A DNA stretch of 64,000 nucleotides from Diadophis punctatus similis (GCA_023053685.1 JALIGW010000001.1:224524434-224588433); one strand, 5' to 3'; positions 43,013 through 53,721 are shown, counted from the stretch's first letter. Numbers and translations are program-made. Notes: generated from the sequence alone by a model not told the origin.

Positions 43013-46000
43013 TTGATAAATTTATTCGTGGGACCTGATAATGAAGAATATGTGTTTTTAATCGACACTGGTGCTACTAGAACATCTCTTTGCCAGTTAC
43101 CAAAAGGAATTGAAAAAGGAAATGAAGTTTTAAGAATTAAAGGTATAAAGGGGGTGCCTTTTGAAGTACCTTTAATTAAGGATGTGCCTTTGAGATATGG
43201 CACATGTGATATTCAGGTGGATGTCATCTTAGTGCCAGAGGCAGGAAGTAATCTTTTGGGAAGGGATGCTTTGTCCTTGTTAGGATGTGAGCTGAAATTC
43301 GCCAGGGGAACATATTATGTAAATATCCTAACAGAAGACCAAGAGGGAAAGATTGATCCCTTGGTTTGGGAGGCTATAGGGAATAGGGGGATTTTGGATA
43401 TTCCTCCTCTTAAGGTAGTACTTAAGGAGGGTGCAGAACCTGTAAGGGTGAAGCAATATAGGATTCCTGAGGAGAGCAGGGAAGACTTGAGCAAGGTGAT
43501 AGAGACTCTATTGAGAGATGGGTTAATAGAACCAGCAATGTCACAGTTTAATACACCAATATTACCTGTGAGAAAACCAGATGGTTCTGTGCGCCTTTGC
43601 CATGATTTGAGACGAATCAATGAATTGATTGCCAGTCGTCATACGATTGTGCCAAATCCATACACGCTATTGGGTCGTATACCTAATAGTCATAAGTACT
43701 TTAGTGTAATAGATCTGAAGGATGCTTTTTGGACTTGTCCGTTAGCAGAAGAATCGAGGGATATTTTCGCTTTTGAATGGACTGATTCAAAAACACATAG
43801 AACACAGCAGTACAGGTGGTGCGTGTTGCCACAAGGCTTTTCTGAAAGTCCGAATCTGTTTGGGCAGATATTGGAACAGGTGTTGGAACAGTTTAATCCA
43901 CCGGAGGGGTTGCAGTTGTTGCAATATGTTGACGATTTGTTATTGTCAGGAGAAAAGAAAGGGGTGGTAGAACAAGGAACAAATGAATTGTTGAATTTTC
44001 TGGGAAGTCAGGGCTTGAGAGTGTCAAGGAAAAAGCTACAGTATGTAGAGACAGAGGTGAAATATTTGGGACACTTGATTAGCCAAGGCAGTAAGAAGAT
44101 AAATCCTGAAAGAATAGAAGGAATAGTGATGCAACCTTTGCCCAGAAATAAGAAGGAGGTTAGGAAATTGTTAGGACTGGTAGGATATTGCCGGTTGTGG
44201 ATAGATGGATATACTGAAAAGGTGAGATTCTTATATGAGAAGTTGTTGGAGGACGAACCTTGGGAGGTGTCATGGACAGAGGGAGATAGGAGTAAGTTTG
44301 AGGAATTAAAGACAGCTATGATGCAGGCACCTGTCTTGAGTTTACCGGATTTAGAGAAGCCTTTCCACTTGTTTGTGGCAGTAGAAGATGGAGTGGCCAA
44401 GGGAGTGTTGGCTCAGATTTGGGCTGGTAGAAAGAAACCAGTGGCGTTTTTGTCTAAGCTAATGGATCCTGTGGTGAGGGGATGGCCTTTGTGTATACAA
44501 GCCGTAGCTGCCACAGCTCTGTTAGTAGAGGAGAGTAGAAAGTTGACGTTTGGAGGCTCATTGGTAGTCAGCAGTCCACACCAAGTGAGAACAATTTTGA
44601 CTCAGAAAGCATATAGGTGGCTCACACATGCTAGGCTTCTGCAATATGAAGCGATTTTGTTAGCACAGGATAATTTAGTTCTTTCCACTGATAAGAATTT
44701 GAATCCAGCTGAATTCTTATCTGGAGAAAGGAAGGAATGGGAAAATGTGGAACATGATTGTGTGCAAGCAATAGATTTGCAAACAAAAGTGCGTGAAGAT
44801 TTGGTAGACAGTCCAATAGAAGGAGGAATGAATTTGTTCATTGATGGATCCTCCAGAGTGGAGGATGGGAGAAGAAAGAATGGTTATGCTGTGGTGGATG
44901 GAGATAGTGGAGAAGTATTGGAAGCTGGGAGATTACCGACGGAATGGTCGGCGCAGACATGCGAAGTGTTTGCTTTATTGCAAGCGTTGAAATTACTGAC
45001 AAATGAAGTCGGTAATATTTATACAGACTCTAAATATGCTTATGGTATTTTGCATACCTTTGGAAAGATTTGGATGGAACGGGGTTTGATAACTAGCAAG
45101 GGAAAGGAACTGAAACAAATTGAGCTTATCAAATCTGTCTTGAAAGCAGCCGAGAGGCCGAAGAGGTTGGCTGTGGTGCACGTAGAAGCACATAGGAAAG
45201 GTTCTTCAAAGTTAATCTTGGGAAATAGGTTAGCGGACGAAACTGCAAAAGAAGCGGCAAGAATGGGGAAGGAAACTGAGATAATGGTACTAATTCCTAC
45301 TCTTGAATGGGAGGTGACGCCCAAATTCACAAGGGAGGAGGAAAGTCAAATGATTGAAGAAGGTGTAGAAGAAATAGATGGGAAATGGATAACAAGGAAT
45401 GGATTACAAGTGGTAAATAAACCTATTATGAGAAACATTCTTGAGCATGTGCATGAAGGGACCCATTGGGGTACCCAAGCATTGATTGACTTTGTGAAAA
45501 GAAAATATGTATGCAGAGGAATGTATGTAATTGCAATGCAGATATTGAGGAAATGTATACATTGCATCAGAATTAACAAGAAAATCATGAGAAAACAAAT
45601 GGGAGGTGGAAGAGACTTAGCGATATGGCCTTTTCAACGAATCCAAGTGGATTATACAGAAATGCCAGCTGTGGGAACTTTAAAATATCTGCTAGTAATA
45701 GTGGATCATTTAACTGGATGGGTGGAAGCTTTCCCGTGTGCTAGGGCGAATGCTCAGATGACAGTAAAAGTAATACTGGAGCAGATTGTCCCTAGATATG
45801 GGTTGGTGGAAACCATTGACAGTGATAGAGGTACACATTTTACAGCCAAGGTAGTAAATGATATAATGACTCATTTGGGAATTGATTGGCAATTTCATTT
45901 GGCATATTGTCCTACTTCAAGTGGGAAAGTAGAAAAAATGAATCAGACCCTGAAAAATACCTTAAAGAAGTTGATGTTAGAATTACAGCTACCATGGACT

Positions 46001-46444
46001 AAATGTATACCTTTAGCATTATTGCGTGTAAGAACAAGTCCAAGGAAGGACATTGGAATCTCTCCATATGAAATGATGTTTGGAATACCTTACACTGGGG
46101 GAGTGGGAATGCCTAGAATTGAGTTAAAAGATGTGTTCCTTCGTAAATATGTACAAGGACTGTCCCAGTGTTTTTCTTTTTTAAGGACTAAAGGACTATT
46201 GGCGCAGACTCCCCCACTTGACTTTCAAATACATGACTTTAAGAGCGGAGACTGGGTCCTGATCAAAGCTATAAAGGAACATAAACTTCAATCGCAGTGG
46301 GAAGGACCGTTTCAAGTGCTGTTGACAACCGAGTCGGCTGTTCGGACTGCAGAGAGAGGCTGGGTCCATTATTCGCGTGTGAAGGGACCGGTGGCGGCAC
46401 CGCATGGATGGACAGTGAATGCTCAGGCACCAGATCAAGCGTAA
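42971..46444 (+). CDS. pol: ERV-D Pol polyprotein (protease, reverse transcriptase, RNase H, integrase)
   Basis: Open from the gag UAG to TAA 46442, about 1157 codons. Counting from the methionine at 42986: protease DTGA at 27-30; reverse transcriptase with LPQGFSESPNLFGQ and YVDD at 314-317; RNase H with D620 (FIDGSS), CEVFALL, YTDSKYA and NRLADE; integrase with a zinc region HEGTHWG...CIHC and the triad D889, D947, E983, giving exact D-D35-E spacing. All catalytic residues that I checked are present. There is no start codon with good context at the beginning, so expression should come from readthrough of the gag stop. Domain order and motifs are class I. Confidence 0.94.
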   Translation, partial: GCQGLLILGSHQEPLINLFVGPDNEEYVFLIDTGATRTSLCQLPKGIEKGNEVLRIKGIKGVPFEVPLIKDVPLRYGTCDIQVDVILVPEAGSNLLGRDALSLLGCELKFARGTYYVNILTEDQEGKIDPLVWEAIGNRGILDIPPLKVVLKEGAEPVRVKQYRIPEESREDLSKVIETLLRDGLIEPAMSQFNTPILPVRKPDGSVRLCHDLRRINELIASRHTIVPNPYTLLGRIPNSHKYFSVIDLKDAFWTCPLAEESRDIFAFEWTDSKTHRTQQYRWCVLPQGFSESPNLFGQILEQVLEQFNPPEGLQLLQYVDDLLLSGEKKGVVEQGTNELLNFLGSQGLRVSRKKLQYVETEVKYLGHLISQGSKKINPERIEGIVMQPLPRNKKEVRKLLGLVGYCRLWIDGYTEKVRFLYEKLLEDEPWEVSWTEGDRSKFEELKTAMMQAPVLSLPDLEKPFHLFVAVEDGVAKGVLAQIWAGRKKPVAFLSKLMDPVVRGWPLCIQAVAATALLVEESRKLTFGGSLVVSSPHQVRTILTQKAYRWLTHARLLQYEAILLAQDNLVLSTDKNLNPAEFLSGERKEWENVEHDCVQAIDLQTKVREDLVDSPIEGGMNLFIDGSSRVEDGRRKNGYAVVDGDSGEVLEAGRLPTEWSAQTCEVFALLQALKLLTNEVGNIYTDSKYAYGILHTFGKIWMERGLITSKGKELKQIELIKSVLKAAERPKRLAVVHVEAHRKGSSKLILGNRLADETAKEAARMGKETEIMVLIPTLEWEVTPKFTREEESQMIEEGVEEIDGKWITRNGLQVVNKPIMRNILEHVHEGTHWGTQALIDFVKRKYVCRGMYVIAMQILRKCIHCIRINKKIMRKQMGGGRDLAIWPFQRIQVDYTEMPAVGTLKYLLVIVDHLTGWVEAFPCARANAQMTVKVILEQIVPRYGLVETIDSDRGTHFTAKVVNDIMTHLGIDWQFHLAYCPTSSGKVEKMNQTLKNTLKKLMLELQLPWTKCIPLALLRVRTSPRKDIGISPYEMMFGIPYTGGVGMPRIELKDVFLRKYVQGLSQCFSFLRTKGLLAQTPPLDFQIHDFKSGDWVLIKAIKEHKLQSQWEGPFQVLLTTESAVRTAERGWVHYSRVKGPVAAPHGWTVNAQAPDQA

Positions 46445-46700
46445 ATTGACTTTTAGGAGAAGTGACACTAATTAATGGCAACTTGGGACTGGGAAATAGA
46501 GTTGCCTATTTGGATAGGAGTAATAACTTTTTATCTTGTGATTTTATTCATATTAAGGCAGGATATATTTGAGTGGTATGGGTACATGTTGTGGAAGTAT
46601 GTGGATGTAAGTCCCCGGAGTGATTGTCTTGAAGTTTGAGTGCACAGAAAAATATACCTACATTGCACACACACAGAGGGGGGGCCAGTTCACAGAAACC

Positions 46701-48704
46701 ATGAGCGGTTCGGCAGTAAGGGTGATTATTGTTTTCTGGGGAATATGGATGACTTTTCAGGTAGGGATGGGAACATTAGATGTTGTGCCAAGTTACCCTA
46801 TTCTGTGGCAACAATTTTGTTTCCATGCTGAGCTTGAACAACAATTTTCCCAGATACAAACACCGTTGACACTGATTGAACCAGAATATGAGGCTGGAAT
46901 ATGTATAAGATCTACATTTAGCGACGGCATACCACTGGGCAAATATCCAAAATGCAATCGTACATATGATGTAGTTGTACAAACTAAGGATGTATCCAAC
47001 AGAATGGAAGCTATATATAACCAATGCTATGAAATATATGGCAATTACACACCTTCCTATAAGAAATTCAGAATTATAGAGGAGGGACTGACGTTGCCAT
47101 ATAGAGAAATAAAAGCCCCATCAAAGCTTATGTTTTTATGTGGCAATATAGCAATGCCAGTTCTACCTTTCACATGGAAAGGAAGATGTACTGTGGGATA
47201 TTTAAAAACACCACTAAGATACACACGACATGTTAGAGAGGAGCCTATGAAGAAGGAGGGAAATATTTTTCTCGACTTAATGAAAGTGGCTTTGAATAGT
47301 TCATCCTTTTGTGTGAAAGGGGAGACAACGGTTTCGGATATCATGTCTACATGTTTTGTTGGTGTGCCAGTTCCTGGAAAATTTTTATTTGAAGAAGCAA
47401 AGATCATTATTGAACCTAACAATTATAACCTATCAAAAGTGGTTACTTTGTTTGGTCATCCAATTAAGCCTAATAGATGGACCAATCAGAAGAAACTGAT
47501 AATTGAAGTGAAAAATATTTTGCCAGCTTATGATTGCATCATATACAAGCAGCCAGAAAAGAAGTTAGAAAGGGTTACATATACACCTGTGCCTACAGAA
47601 CGTGTGTTCCCTTGCACTGAAACTGAAGAAGTAGATGCATTAGGGCAGGTGATATATTTACCCAAAGGTTGGTTTTTGTTTTGTGGCTTATACGCTTTTG
47701 CATATATTCCTGCACATGCAATAGGAGGGCCATGTACTGTTGGGCGCCTGACTACATTTATGGGAGTAACACATTTTAAGAATATTAATCAAGAAACTCA
47801 GTTTTATTATGAAATGATGAATGCTACATTGTATCATAGAAATCGTATACCTGCAAAGAAGACCACAGTTGCAAAGGATAGTGTGAAAGACATTACAGGT
47901 GAGACACATGACCCTGAACCTGGACATGCAGAGATACCTAAGGAAGGGGGTGAACCTCACCTGGTGATACAGGATTCACATATTATATCCATACAATGGC
48001 CTATATTTCCAATGCAGTATAACATGACTGGATATACTGCTGGAGGGAATTATAGGGGACAGAGGTCTGTACCAATTGATGCAGGATGTAGCGATGAGGT
48101 GGTGGTATTATCCAAAGTAGAAGCTGGACTTCTAGGTTTATTTCCTTGGTTTGCAACGCAATATAATCATAAGCAGATAGGACATCTTGCTTGTGCCCTA
48201 GCGAAAAGCATTAATGAGACTTCGTCTGCCATAGCAGCGTTGGCTGATGAGATGGGAGAGGTAAGGAAGTCTTTATTGCAAAATAGGGTTGCAATTGATT
48301 ATATCTTGTTACGGATGGGCCATGGTTGTGAGGAATTCCAAGGATTATGTTGCTTTGATAGAGAAGATAAATCACGGTTTATCGAATCTAAATTACAAGC
48401 CTTACATAACATTACTACCCACCTGCAATATGAAACTGAGAACACTGCATTTAAAGGAATATGGAGTATGTTAACCTCTTGGATACCAAGTTTTGCTTGG
48501 GTGAAAGACCTATTCGTAGGCATTATATTCATTATAGTTATGTGCCTTATATCGTGTATTTGTGTGAAATGTATGCCTGTCTGTATCAAATGTTGCAAGT
48601 GCTGTTGCAAGAATAACAAAGGGAAGAAGTTAGGGCAGAAGACCCTAAATAAGCAGGAAGTGCGTATCATGTTGCAGGAGATACAGGAACAGTTACAAGA
48701 ATAA
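46701..48704 (+). CDS. env: ERV-D envelope glycoprotein
   Basis: 667 codons from MSGSAVRV; the frame is also open to an upstream ATG at 46620, but the 46701 start places a hydrophobic signal peptide (VRVIIVFWGIWMTFQVGMG) at the N-terminus and matches the starts in ERV-A and ERV-B. The surface subunit ends near a basic R-G-Q-R at 452-455; the related copies have RGKR there. The transmembrane subunit has a heptad region (AKSINETSSAIAALADEMG), C543-X6-C550-C551 (GHGCEEFQGLCC), a membrane span at about 604-621 and a cysteine-rich cytoplasmic tail. The architecture is gamma-type. No stop or frameshift is present. Confidence 0.92.
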   Translation: MSGSAVRVIIVFWGIWMTFQVGMGTLDVVPSYPILWQQFCFHAELEQQFSQIQTPLTLIEPEYEAGICIRSTFSDGIPLGKYPKCNRTYDVVVQTKDVSNRMEAIYNQCYEIYGNYTPSYKKFRIIEEGLTLPYREIKAPSKLMFLCGNIAMPVLPFTWKGRCTVGYLKTPLRYTRHVREEPMKKEGNIFLDLMKVALNSSSFCVKGETTVSDIMSTCFVGVPVPGKFLFEEAKIIIEPNNYNLSKVVTLFGHPIKPNRWTNQKKLIIEVKNILPAYDCIIYKQPEKKLERVTYTPVPTERVFPCTETEEVDALGQVIYLPKGWFLFCGLYAFAYIPAHAIGGPCTVGRLTTFMGVTHFKNINQETQFYYEMMNATLYHRNRIPAKKTTVAKDSVKDITGETHDPEPGHAEIPKEGGEPHLVIQDSHIISIQWPIFPMQYNMTGYTAGGNYRGQRSVPIDAGCSDEVVVLSKVEAGLLGLFPWFATQYNHKQIGHLACALAKSINETSSAIAALADEMGEVRKSLLQNRVAIDYILLRMGHGCEEFQGLCCFDREDKSRFIESKLQALHNITTHLQYETENTAFKGIWSMLTSWIPSFAWVKDLFVGIIFIIVMCLISCICVKCMPVCIKCCKCCCKNNKGKKLGQKTLNKQEVRIMLQEIQEQLQE

Positions 48705-48712
48705 GACCGATC

Positions 48713-48730
48713 AAAAGGGAAAGGCAGGAT
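48713..48730 (+). promoter_or_regulatory. ERV-D polypurine tract
   Basis: AAAAGGGAAAGGCAGGA, followed by TT before the LTR body, marks the site where plus-strand synthesis starts. ERV-B has the same tract in the same place. Confidence 0.8.
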
Positions 48731-49274
48731 TGTGAGACATGAAGGTTATTCTGTGTAATAAAATGTGGAAGGCAGGCATAAGTGTAACCATTTTGAATGT
48801 ATCTGAAATGTATTTGAAATGAAGATAAGCATTATATAATCACATGTATTCATTTTCCTCATGTCAGCAAGGTTATACTGACCTGAGTTGTTTGTCCTAG
48901 AATTATGCTGAGAAGGTGGGAAAGTAACATAACAGGATATGTTGACAGGATATGTTTACTGGGAAGCACCTAAAAAACCTGGGAAAGGAACATTAGGGAC
49001 GTCAGCATGAGTTGGGGGCTTTCCAGAAAATGGGAGATACCCAAATGTATGATGTAAGGGGGAGGACCTAAGGTGGGCTTTGTGAGAAGTATAAAAGTTG
49101 TAACGCAAAGAATGGCTTTACCTGCTCCTCGGCCATTGGCTCCAGTGCTGTAAGGCACTGGGAGGAGTTTGGGCCCTTAGCTAAGGTTTTTTCTGTTTAT
49201 TCTTTTTGTTCTCTTTTTAAATAAATGGTTTTTATTGCACATCTGGTTTCCTGAGTTTATTGGGTTTTCTAACA
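48731..49274 (+). repeat. ERV-D 3' LTR
   Basis: Identical by eye to 40472-41015 except C for T at base 8. TATA box at 49090 and AATAAA at 49220. Followed by TCATG and resumed Sushi gag. Confidence 0.95.
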
Positions 49275-50554
49275 TCATGTGTGCTGTGAGGGCGGCCCCT
49301 GCTCGCCTCCACAACTGGTGTATGCTGGCTGAGGAGATGGAGATCGACTGAAACCAAAACAACTATCGTAGCAGCAAGGCATGGAAGAGGTTACTCCTGG
49401 AGAGAAAGAGGGAGGCCACCAAACCCCAAGCCCAGCCGCAGCACTCCTCCATCTGCTTCAAATACAGAAAAGAAGGTCATCAAGCAGCAGAGTGCTGAGC
49501 AAGCCATCCTATCAAGAAAGGGGAACCAGCACTGGGAGGTAAAGTGGTGAGACCACAGGCCTGCACAAAGGAGATGGCCCTCAAAGTTTCGTAAGTCATG
49601 GAATTCACTCCCTCCCCCAAACAAGAGGGGAGAACTCTGACTCCACTGGAGGAAAACCAGGGAGTATCTGACAGTGATTCAGATGATGACCCCTTGTTAA
49701 GTGGCCTCATTGCACCCGTAACGATGCCCATAGAATTACACCTCCCAGGAAATATACAGAAAGACTCATTGAGAGCCCTTCTAGACTTGGGGTGCATCAA
49801 GTGCTTAGTAAACCCAGTTCTGGTGGAGAAAATGGGGATTCAGCTAAGCAAGCTAAAAACCCCGATTGCATTTTGCCATCTGGACAGTTTAGTGGTGGGG
49901 GGCATTCCTGCCATGTTTGCCACTGAACACTTAGGGTTGCAGATGGGTGCCCACCCACTCAGAGACTTAAAATTCAGTCTCCCCGGGGATGGTGAGGCCT
50001 CTGGTCCTGGTACTAGCCTTGGTTGAAACAGTGGAACCCATGCATGGACTAAAGAGGTTGTTGAAATTCCCACCAGGCAGCAAGCCCCAGTACAATCGAG
50101 AATGTGAAACTAAGAGAGTTCTTCACTGAGGGGTGGGAGCTGCAGTGCAAGGGAAACTTTTCCCAGCCATCCAAGGGAGTATCAGGACCTGAGGGAGATG
50201 TTTAGTGAAAAGAGGTTGGACGAACTTCCCTCTCATCAGCCTACAGACTGTGCCATCAAAATTCTTCCAGGGGATAAGTTGCTGAAACCAAAGCTCTAAT
50301 CAATGACTCCCAGGGAATTAGATGAGCTCCGTGCATTCATTGACAAAAACCTAGCTCAGGGTTTTATCCAACCAGCAGACCCAGAGTGGATGCCCCAGTC
50401 TTATTTAGGGGGAAAAAGAACTGATCTTTGTGCCTCTGTGTTGATTACAGAGGGCTGAACATGGTCTGTGTGGAAAATATCCCTCATGAAGGATATGTTG
50501 ATCCATTTGGCGAAGGGGAAATTTTTTACAAAGTTGGACTTGCGGGAGGCTTAC
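49275..50554 (+). pseudogene. Sushi-type gag end, protease and reverse transcriptase start
   Basis: Resumes after ERV-D with CAVRAAPARLHNWCMLAEEMEID. A decayed zinc knuckle (CFKYRKEGHQAAEC) follows, then a protease domain within 49598-50026 (ALLDLGCIKCLVNPVLVEKMGI, D-L-G in place of the usual D-S/T-G), then reverse transcriptase beginning TPRELDELRAFIDKNLAQGFIQ and VDYRGLN. It stops in the middle of the KLDLREAY motif, where the solo LTR is inserted. Confidence 0.78.
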
Positions 50555-51132
50555 TGTTGTGGCCCACCAGTGGCCAATGGAGCTGGCAGCAGATTCGGAC
50601 AGTGAGGAGGTTGGGGAGGAACATGGGCCAGTCCTGGAGTCTGGGAAAGGCTTGGACGAGTGCTCTATGTGGGAGGCAGAGATGGGGCCAGGACAGTCTG
50701 ACAGGTTTCAGCTGCCTTTGGAGTCAGACATCTATGAGACAGAAGAACAGCTGGAGCCTGTTCCCAGTGTGCACATGCGCAGAGTTGCCAGACTGAAGGG
50801 AACAGCTGAGAAACAAAGGTCGACTTGGGAGTAAGGCCACAGGTGGACGATGAATGGCCCCTCCCATAGGGAATAAAGAGGAGTGAACAGGGAGGGGAGT
50901 TTGCAGAAGACAATTAATTCACTTAATTAGTTCATTCTTGCCAAGTATTGCAGCATCTGAAAGATATCGGCCTGGCCACTCTCTAAGCCTGGTAAAGGTC
51001 GGTAATTGGGAACTATCAAGAAAGACTATGGGAGAGGAAAGACTTTGCTGGAGAGAAATTCACTGTACATTAAATAAAAGAGGTTTTATCAGGGCGAGGA
51101 GTCTGCTTCATGTTTGGGGAAAAGCCAGAACA
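50555..51132. repeat. Solo LTR of an unidentified element (578 bp)
   Basis: Starts TGTTGTGGCCCACC, ends AGCCAGAACA, and is flanked by CTTAC on both sides (50550-50554 and 51133-51137). AATAAA occurs at 50871 and 51075. The TG...CA ends and 5-bp duplication inside an otherwise continuous reverse transcriptase frame show an LTR element that lost its interior by LTR-LTR recombination. It resembles none of the other LTRs in the window. Confidence 0.85.
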
Positions 51133-52812
51133 CTTACTACCGCATTAGAATCAGAGAAGGAGATGAGTGGAAAATCGCTTTCAACTGCCTGTTGGGCTGT
51201 TTCCAGTTTAGGGTGCTCCCCTTTGGACTACAAGGGGTGCCTGCAGTATTCATGCAGCTGATAAATGAAGTCCTACATGAGCACCTGTATAAAGGGGTGT
51301 TGGTTTATCTAGATTACATTTTAATTTACACAGAAATGAAAGCTGAGCATGGGAAACTAGTCAGAGCTGTCCTCCAGAAACTTTCTGCTGCTAAGTTGTA
51401 TGCCAAGCTATCCAAATGTGAGTTTCATCAGGATAAGATTAACTATTTACGCTATCAAATTTCCCATGAAAAAATCAAAATGGATCCAGAGAAAGTGCAG
51501 GTGGTGCTGGAATGGGTACCACCCCATACCTTGAAGCAACCACAGACCTTCCTAGGATTCACCAATTTTTAATAGACAATTCATTCCTTCTTTTGTGCAA
51601 ATTTCCCTCCCCATTATAAACTTACTGAAGACAAAAGAAGGGGGAACAAACCTAGCAAACCACTGAAATAGACTACAGAGTGCCAGGCGGCATTTGAAAA
51701 ACTCAAACAGCTTTTCTCTGCTAAACCAGTGCTGAAGCACCCAGATCCTGACAAGCCATTTATCATCCAGGCAGACACCAGTGATGTAGCGGTAGGAGCC
51801 ATGCTGATGCAAGAAAATGAGTAGGGACAGTTACAACCCTGTACCTGCACATCCAAAAAGCTGGCTGAAACTGAACAGCACTGGGCCATATGGGAGAAGG
51901 AAGCCTATACAGTTCTGTGGGTACTTCTTTCTTGGAGGCATTTTTTGGAGGGGAGTAAAATTCCTTTCCAGGTATGGACTGATCACAAAAACCTTGAAAC
52001 CTTAAAGACCCCTTGGAAACTCTCCCCTAAACAGCTACAATGGGCCCAGTTCTTTCAGCGATTCAATTTTACCTTATGCTATTTGCCAGAAGGAAAGAAT
52101 TTCCTTCCTGACCCTTTGTCAAGAATGCCTCAGTATAATAGCTCTAAGGTGGAAGTAGTCGAACCTATGCTCCCATCGGACCAGCTGGCTGCCCAAGTAA
52201 CCATGAGAGCACAGGGAAAAGGAAAACTTCCTGTGGATGGGCCTCATAATGGACTTTTTCTCTAAGTAGCTCCACTTTATCCCCTGCCAAAAGATCCCCA
52301 CAGCTAAAGGACTGGCAAAGATGTTTCTACACACATCTATTGATTACATGGTACTACACAGTGAATAATCTCCAACAGGAGGGGTCCAATTCACTTCCAA
52401 ATTTTGGAGAGCTTTTTTGGGCTTACTAGGTACTGAACAAGGACTAGGTTCTAGTCACCATCCTCAAACTAATGGTGGAATCAAAGGATCCAATTTGGTT
52501 CTGGAACAATACCTGAGATGCTTTATCAATTATCAACAAGACAATTGGACTGACCTCTTGCTGTTTGCTGAAGTTGCTTACAACAATACAGTGCACCGTA
52601 GCACCAGTTTCACTTAGTTACAAATAGCTACAGGACGAGAATTCAAACCTATGCCTGAATTACCAGTGAAAGATCCTGTAATTCCATCATTAAAAGAGTG
52701 GATTATTCAAGTATAAAACACCTGGCCTGTTGTACAAAAGGCCCTCACTGAAGCTAGGAATGCTTACAAAATCCAGGGTGATTTTTTAAAAAGGGTTGAA
52801 CCTTAGGAATTT
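51133..52812 (+). pseudogene. Sushi-type reverse transcriptase, RNase H and integrase remnants
   Basis: Reverse transcriptase resumes with YYRIRIREGDEWKIAFN, FRVLPFGLQGVPAVF and YLDYILIY, in which the second catalytic aspartate of YLDD has become tyrosine. RNase H follows (FIIQADTSDVAVGAML, a TAG at 51822, then VWTDHKNLETLKTP, LPDPLSRMP). The integrase is represented only by its C-terminal half (SSHHPQTNGGIKGSNLVLEQYL; the expected catalytic E is not seen). Several deletions and stops; the 3' end is cut at 52812 by copia-2. Confidence 0.82.
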
Positions 52813-53038
52813 TGTTGGAATATTCATGATCTGAAAGAGTCATGTGGTAACTCAGTCAGCCAATGTGAGTAAAGTGCTACTGAGCATGTATAAAGAATTA
52901 AGCTAGGAGCTGGACGTGTTCTCCAGTCTCGGTCTGTTTCTGTATCTCTCGGTGTAAAGTCTTCATTGTGCTATGATGTCTGGAAGAAGTATGCTTTCTA
53001 CTTGCTGTAAAGAAGAATGTATGGTACTGTAAATATTT

Positions 53039-53721
53039 ATTTATTTATTTATTTTGTGAGATTTATATACCGCCTCACAGTGCAAGCACTCTCTAAGCCA
53101 GTGATGGCGAACCTATTTTTCCTCGAGTGCCAAAATAGTGCACGTGCGCGCTATCACATGCGTGTGCGTGCCCACACCCATAATTCAAAGCCCCTCACTT
53201 GCCCCACCCCCCTGTGCATGCGTGCGTGACCCATCCCACTCCCCCATTTCCCGACTTCCAGTGGGCCCGGTAGGCCCGTTTTTCACCCTCCCCAGGCTCC
53301 AGAGGCTTTCTTGGAGCTTGGGGAGGGCAAAAATGCTCTACCCCCGCCACCCTGGAGGCCCTCCAGAGGCCAAAATCACCCTCCCAGAGCCTCCGTGCGA
53401 GCCAAAAATCAGCTGGCAGGCACGCACATGCGCACTGGAGCTGAGCTAGGGCAACAGCTCGCGTGCCGGCAGATATGGCTCCGCGTGCCACCTGTGGCAC
53501 CCGTGCCATAGGTTCGCCATCACTGCTCTAAGCGGTTTACACCAGTAAGAAATTTATATTTATATTGCCCCCAACAATCTGGGTCCTCATTTTACCTACC
53601 TCGGAAGGATGGAAGGCTGAGTCAACCTTGAGCCGGTGAGATTTGAACCGCTGACCTGCGGATCACAGTCAGCTAAAGTGACCTGCAGTACTGCCTCTAA
53701 CTGCTGCGCCACCTCGGCTCT
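53039..53721 (-). mobile_element. tRNA-derived SINE with nested hAT
   Basis: On the minus strand it begins GAGCCGAGGTGGCGCAGC, an A-box-like start, and has the B box GGTTCAAATCT; it ends in a TAAA-rich tail. TAAATATTT flanks it on both sides (53030-53038, 53722-53730). The same family occurs at 62525-62765 and as a fragment at 58585. Pol III-type promoter boxes and the body (CCTTCCATCCTTCCGAGGT) fit the abundant squamate tRNA-type SINE. Confidence 0.85.
53099..53525. mobile_element. hAT non-autonomous element in SINE (427 bp)
   Basis: CAGTGATGGCGAACCTA at the left and TAGGTTCGCCATCACTG at the right are perfect inverted repeats; the exact 8-bp duplication CTCTAAGC flanks them (53091-53098, 53526-53533). 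Same family as 32650-33021. Confidence 0.95.

Larger units (their letters stand above)
40472..49274 (+). mobile_element. ERV-D, young complete class I-type provirus
   Basis: Two 544-bp LTRs differ by a single transition (base 8). TCATG flanks the element on both sides (40467-40471 and 49275-49279). Primer site, leader, gag, pol, env and polypurine tract are all present in order, and all three genes have open frames. Gag and pol share one frame separated by a UAG codon, as in gammaretroviruses. The single LTR difference means a very recent insertion compared with every other provirus here. I infer that it may be insertionally polymorphic. Whether it is expressed cannot be read from the sequence. 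Confidence 0.95.
39297..52812 (+). mobile_element. Ty3/gypsy element of Sushi type, decayed, split by ERV-D and a solo LTR
   Basis: Its parts are 39297-40471 (5' part, gag), 49275-50554 (end of gag, protease, start of reverse transcriptase) and 51133-52812 (reverse transcriptase, RNase H, integrase remnant). The capsid-like Gag with GDPQQLGFFLAQILTYMQEYG and the protease with LLDLGCIKCLV followed by VVGGIPAMFATEHL are characteristic of the Sushi-ichi group, the lineage from which mammalian RTL/PEG10 genes were domesticated. Multiple stops. The 5' LTR probably lies around 39297-39440 and the 3' end is cut by copia-2. Confidence 0.85.

Noticed and set aside
44008..44400. Antisense frames in ERV-D pol as an HTLV HBZ-like antisense gene
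   Set aside because: No basic leucine zipper or other domain is visible, and the frames are short and scattered as expected for shadows.
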